From contig CAZLGJ010000138.1 in NCBI GenBank assembly GCA_964559075.1, positions 1 through 6,226 of the forward strand: a stretch of DNA of 6,226 nucleotides, in the 5' to 3' direction. The position numbers were made by a program, and so were the translations under genes. The DNA comes from Opacimonas sp964559075 (GTDB lineage: Bacteria > Pseudomonadota > Gammaproteobacteria > Enterobacterales > Alteromonadaceae). A model generated the notes under the pieces. That model saw only the letters and a list, made by a program, of their open reading frames with translations, was not told the origin of the DNA and ran no database searches. Of this stretch, positions 5,337 through 6,226 are shown piece by piece (the first letter of the stretch is position 1; the number at the start of each line of letters is the position of its first letter).

Positions 5337-6226
5337 TGATGTACTCGACGACTTCAAGGCCAAAACCCGATAAGCCCGAATACTTAATTGGCTTCGATAG
5401 CAGGCGCATTTGTTTAACGCCAAGCGACACCAAAATTTGTGAACCTACGCCTACCGTGCGTGAACTCCCTTGCCAGGTTTTGCCTGCCGCAACTTCGCCA
5501 CGATCTTCCGCTGCGAACTGTTTGACCTGCCCTTCGATGTCTTCTTTGGCACCTAACAGCACCAATACCCCGCCTTCTTTGGCAATGCGCTGCATGGCTT
5601 TGGGCAAATTCATGGAGCGGTTAAGACCACGTGTTGAGCCCAACAAGTCAGAAAAAGTGTTGTGCAAGTGTACGCGTACTGTGGTTGGTTCACCTTTGGG
5701 AATTTCACCGTTGACTAATGCAAAGTGCAGCTGATTGTCGATCACATCCTTGAAGGTGATCATCTCAAACTCACCGAACTCGGTCGGCAAATGACAGCGC
5801 GCGACTTCTTCGATAGTGGTTTCGTTGTGGTTGCGATACTCAATTAAATCCGCAATAGTACCGATTTTGAGGTCGTGTTTTTGTGCAAAAACTTCTAACT
5901 CTGGGCGACGCGCCATGGTGCCGTCATCGTTCAATATCTCCACGATCACAGAAGCCGGTTCGCAGCCTGCAAGACGCGCCAAATCGACGCCAGCCTCAGT
6001 GTGTCCTGCACGGGTAAGCACCCCGCCTTCTTTGGCAATCAGCGGGAAAATATGCCCTGGTTGCACAATGTCGGTTGCCACGGCATCTGGATTGACCGCG
6101 GCGAGGATGGTAGTGGCGCGATCAGCCGCCGAAATACCCGTTGTGACCCCTTCAGCGGCTTCGATAGACACGGTAAAATTAGTTGAAAACTGAGCAGCAT
6201 TTTTATCGACCATCAATGGTAATTTC
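5326..6226 (-). CDS. ribB: 3,4-dihydroxy-2-butanone 4-phosphate synthase with a degenerate GTP cyclohydrolase II-like C-terminal domain (5' end missing)
   Basis: The frame is open to the window edge. The TTG/ATG codons near 6216-6211 are internal, since KLPLMVDKNAAQFSTNFTV matches the middle of RibB; some 70 or more N-terminal residues with the first active-site acids are missing. RibB converts ribulose 5-phosphate to the four-carbon butanone phosphate plus formate for lumazine synthase. Counting from 6216, seen are FTVSIEAAEGVTTGISAADR (14-33), RibB-like PGHIFPL (53-59), the active-site GHTEA (71-75) and NDDGTMAR (96-103). After a linker near 129-137, residues 140-296 align in outline with GTP cyclohydrolase II (HLPTEFGEF, VRVHLHNTF, VGVGSQIL). 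They lack the zinc-binding cysteine cluster CxxxxxxxxxxCxC and the RQEGR catalytic motif, so cyclohydrolase activity is not expected. Often annotated as bifunctional RibBA; RibBX-like is more accurate. An FMN riboswitch, common before ribB, would lie outside the window. Confidence 0.9.
   Translation of the reverse strand, partial: KLPLMVDKNAAQFSTNFTVSIEAAEGVTTGISAADRATTILAAVNPDAVATDIVQPGHIFPLIAKEGGVLTRAGHTEAGVDLARLAGCEPASVIVEILNDDGTMARRPELEVFAQKHDLKIGTIADLIEYRNHNETTIEEVARCHLPTEFGEFEMITFKDVIDNQLHFALVNGEIPKGEPTTVRVHLHNTFSDLLGSTRGLNRSMNLPKAMQRIAKEGGVLVLLGAKEDIEGQVKQFAAEDRGEVAAGKTWQGSSRTVGVGSQILVSLGVKQMRLLSKPIKYSGLSGFGLEVVEYISDF

Noticed and set aside
6211..6216. TTG or ATG at 6216-6211 as the true start of the riboflavin gene.
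   Set aside because: The frame stays open to the window edge and the codons before it read KLPLMVDKN, the middle of the RibB domain. The gene is cut by the window, not started here.
1..6226. A hidden mobile element, defence system, CRISPR array or RNA gene.
   Set aside because: Nearly every base is covered by intact housekeeping genes in a known order, gaps are 61 bases or less, and no direct repeats, transposase motifs or tRNA-like structures were seen.

Overview
The window looks like an ordinary chromosomal housekeeping segment of a gammaproteobacterium. IspA, Dxs, PgpA, ThiL, NusB and RibH all read as close relatives of the Escherichia coli proteins. The order xseB-ispA-dxs converging on ribH-nusB-thiL-pgpA is the gammaproteobacterial neighbourhood (E. 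coli has the same two blocks facing each other with yajO between them). A ribB gene placed directly before ribH, with a GTP cyclohydrolase II-like tail, fits marine groups such as Alteromonadales or Oceanospirillales better than Enterobacterales. That narrower placement is inference. No mobile element, CRISPR array, tRNA, rRNA or foreign-looking block is visible.

Layout: positions 1-2838 read rightward. They hold the last codons of xseB (exonuclease VII small subunit), then ispA (farnesyl diphosphate synthase) and dxs (1-deoxy-D-xylulose-5-phosphate synthase), with gaps of 11 and 10 bases. A short convergent spacer at 2839-2883 carries a weak candidate terminator for dxs. Positions 2884-6226 read leftward. 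In transcription order they hold ribB (5' end beyond the window), ribH, nusB, thiL and pgpA. The last four are packed within about 10 bases of each other or overlap. A 61-base gap between ribB and ribH carries a good extended -10 promoter candidate and a strong ribosome binding site.

Function: the rightward block feeds isoprenoid synthesis. Dxs makes DXP, which enters the MEP pathway and is also a thiamine (and pyridoxal) precursor, and IspA condenses the resulting C5 units to C15 farnesyl diphosphate. The leftward block makes flavin and thiamine cofactors. RibB makes the four-carbon butanone phosphate that RibH joins to the pyrimidine to give lumazine, and ThiL performs the last phosphorylation to thiamine diphosphate, the cofactor Dxs itself needs. 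NusB (rRNA antitermination) and PgpA (phosphatidylglycerol synthesis) share the operon.

No previously undescribed system is apparent. The points most worth a second look are the degenerate GTP cyclohydrolase II domain of RibB, the internal promoter before ribH, and two mutually exclusive hairpins at the 3' end of dxs.
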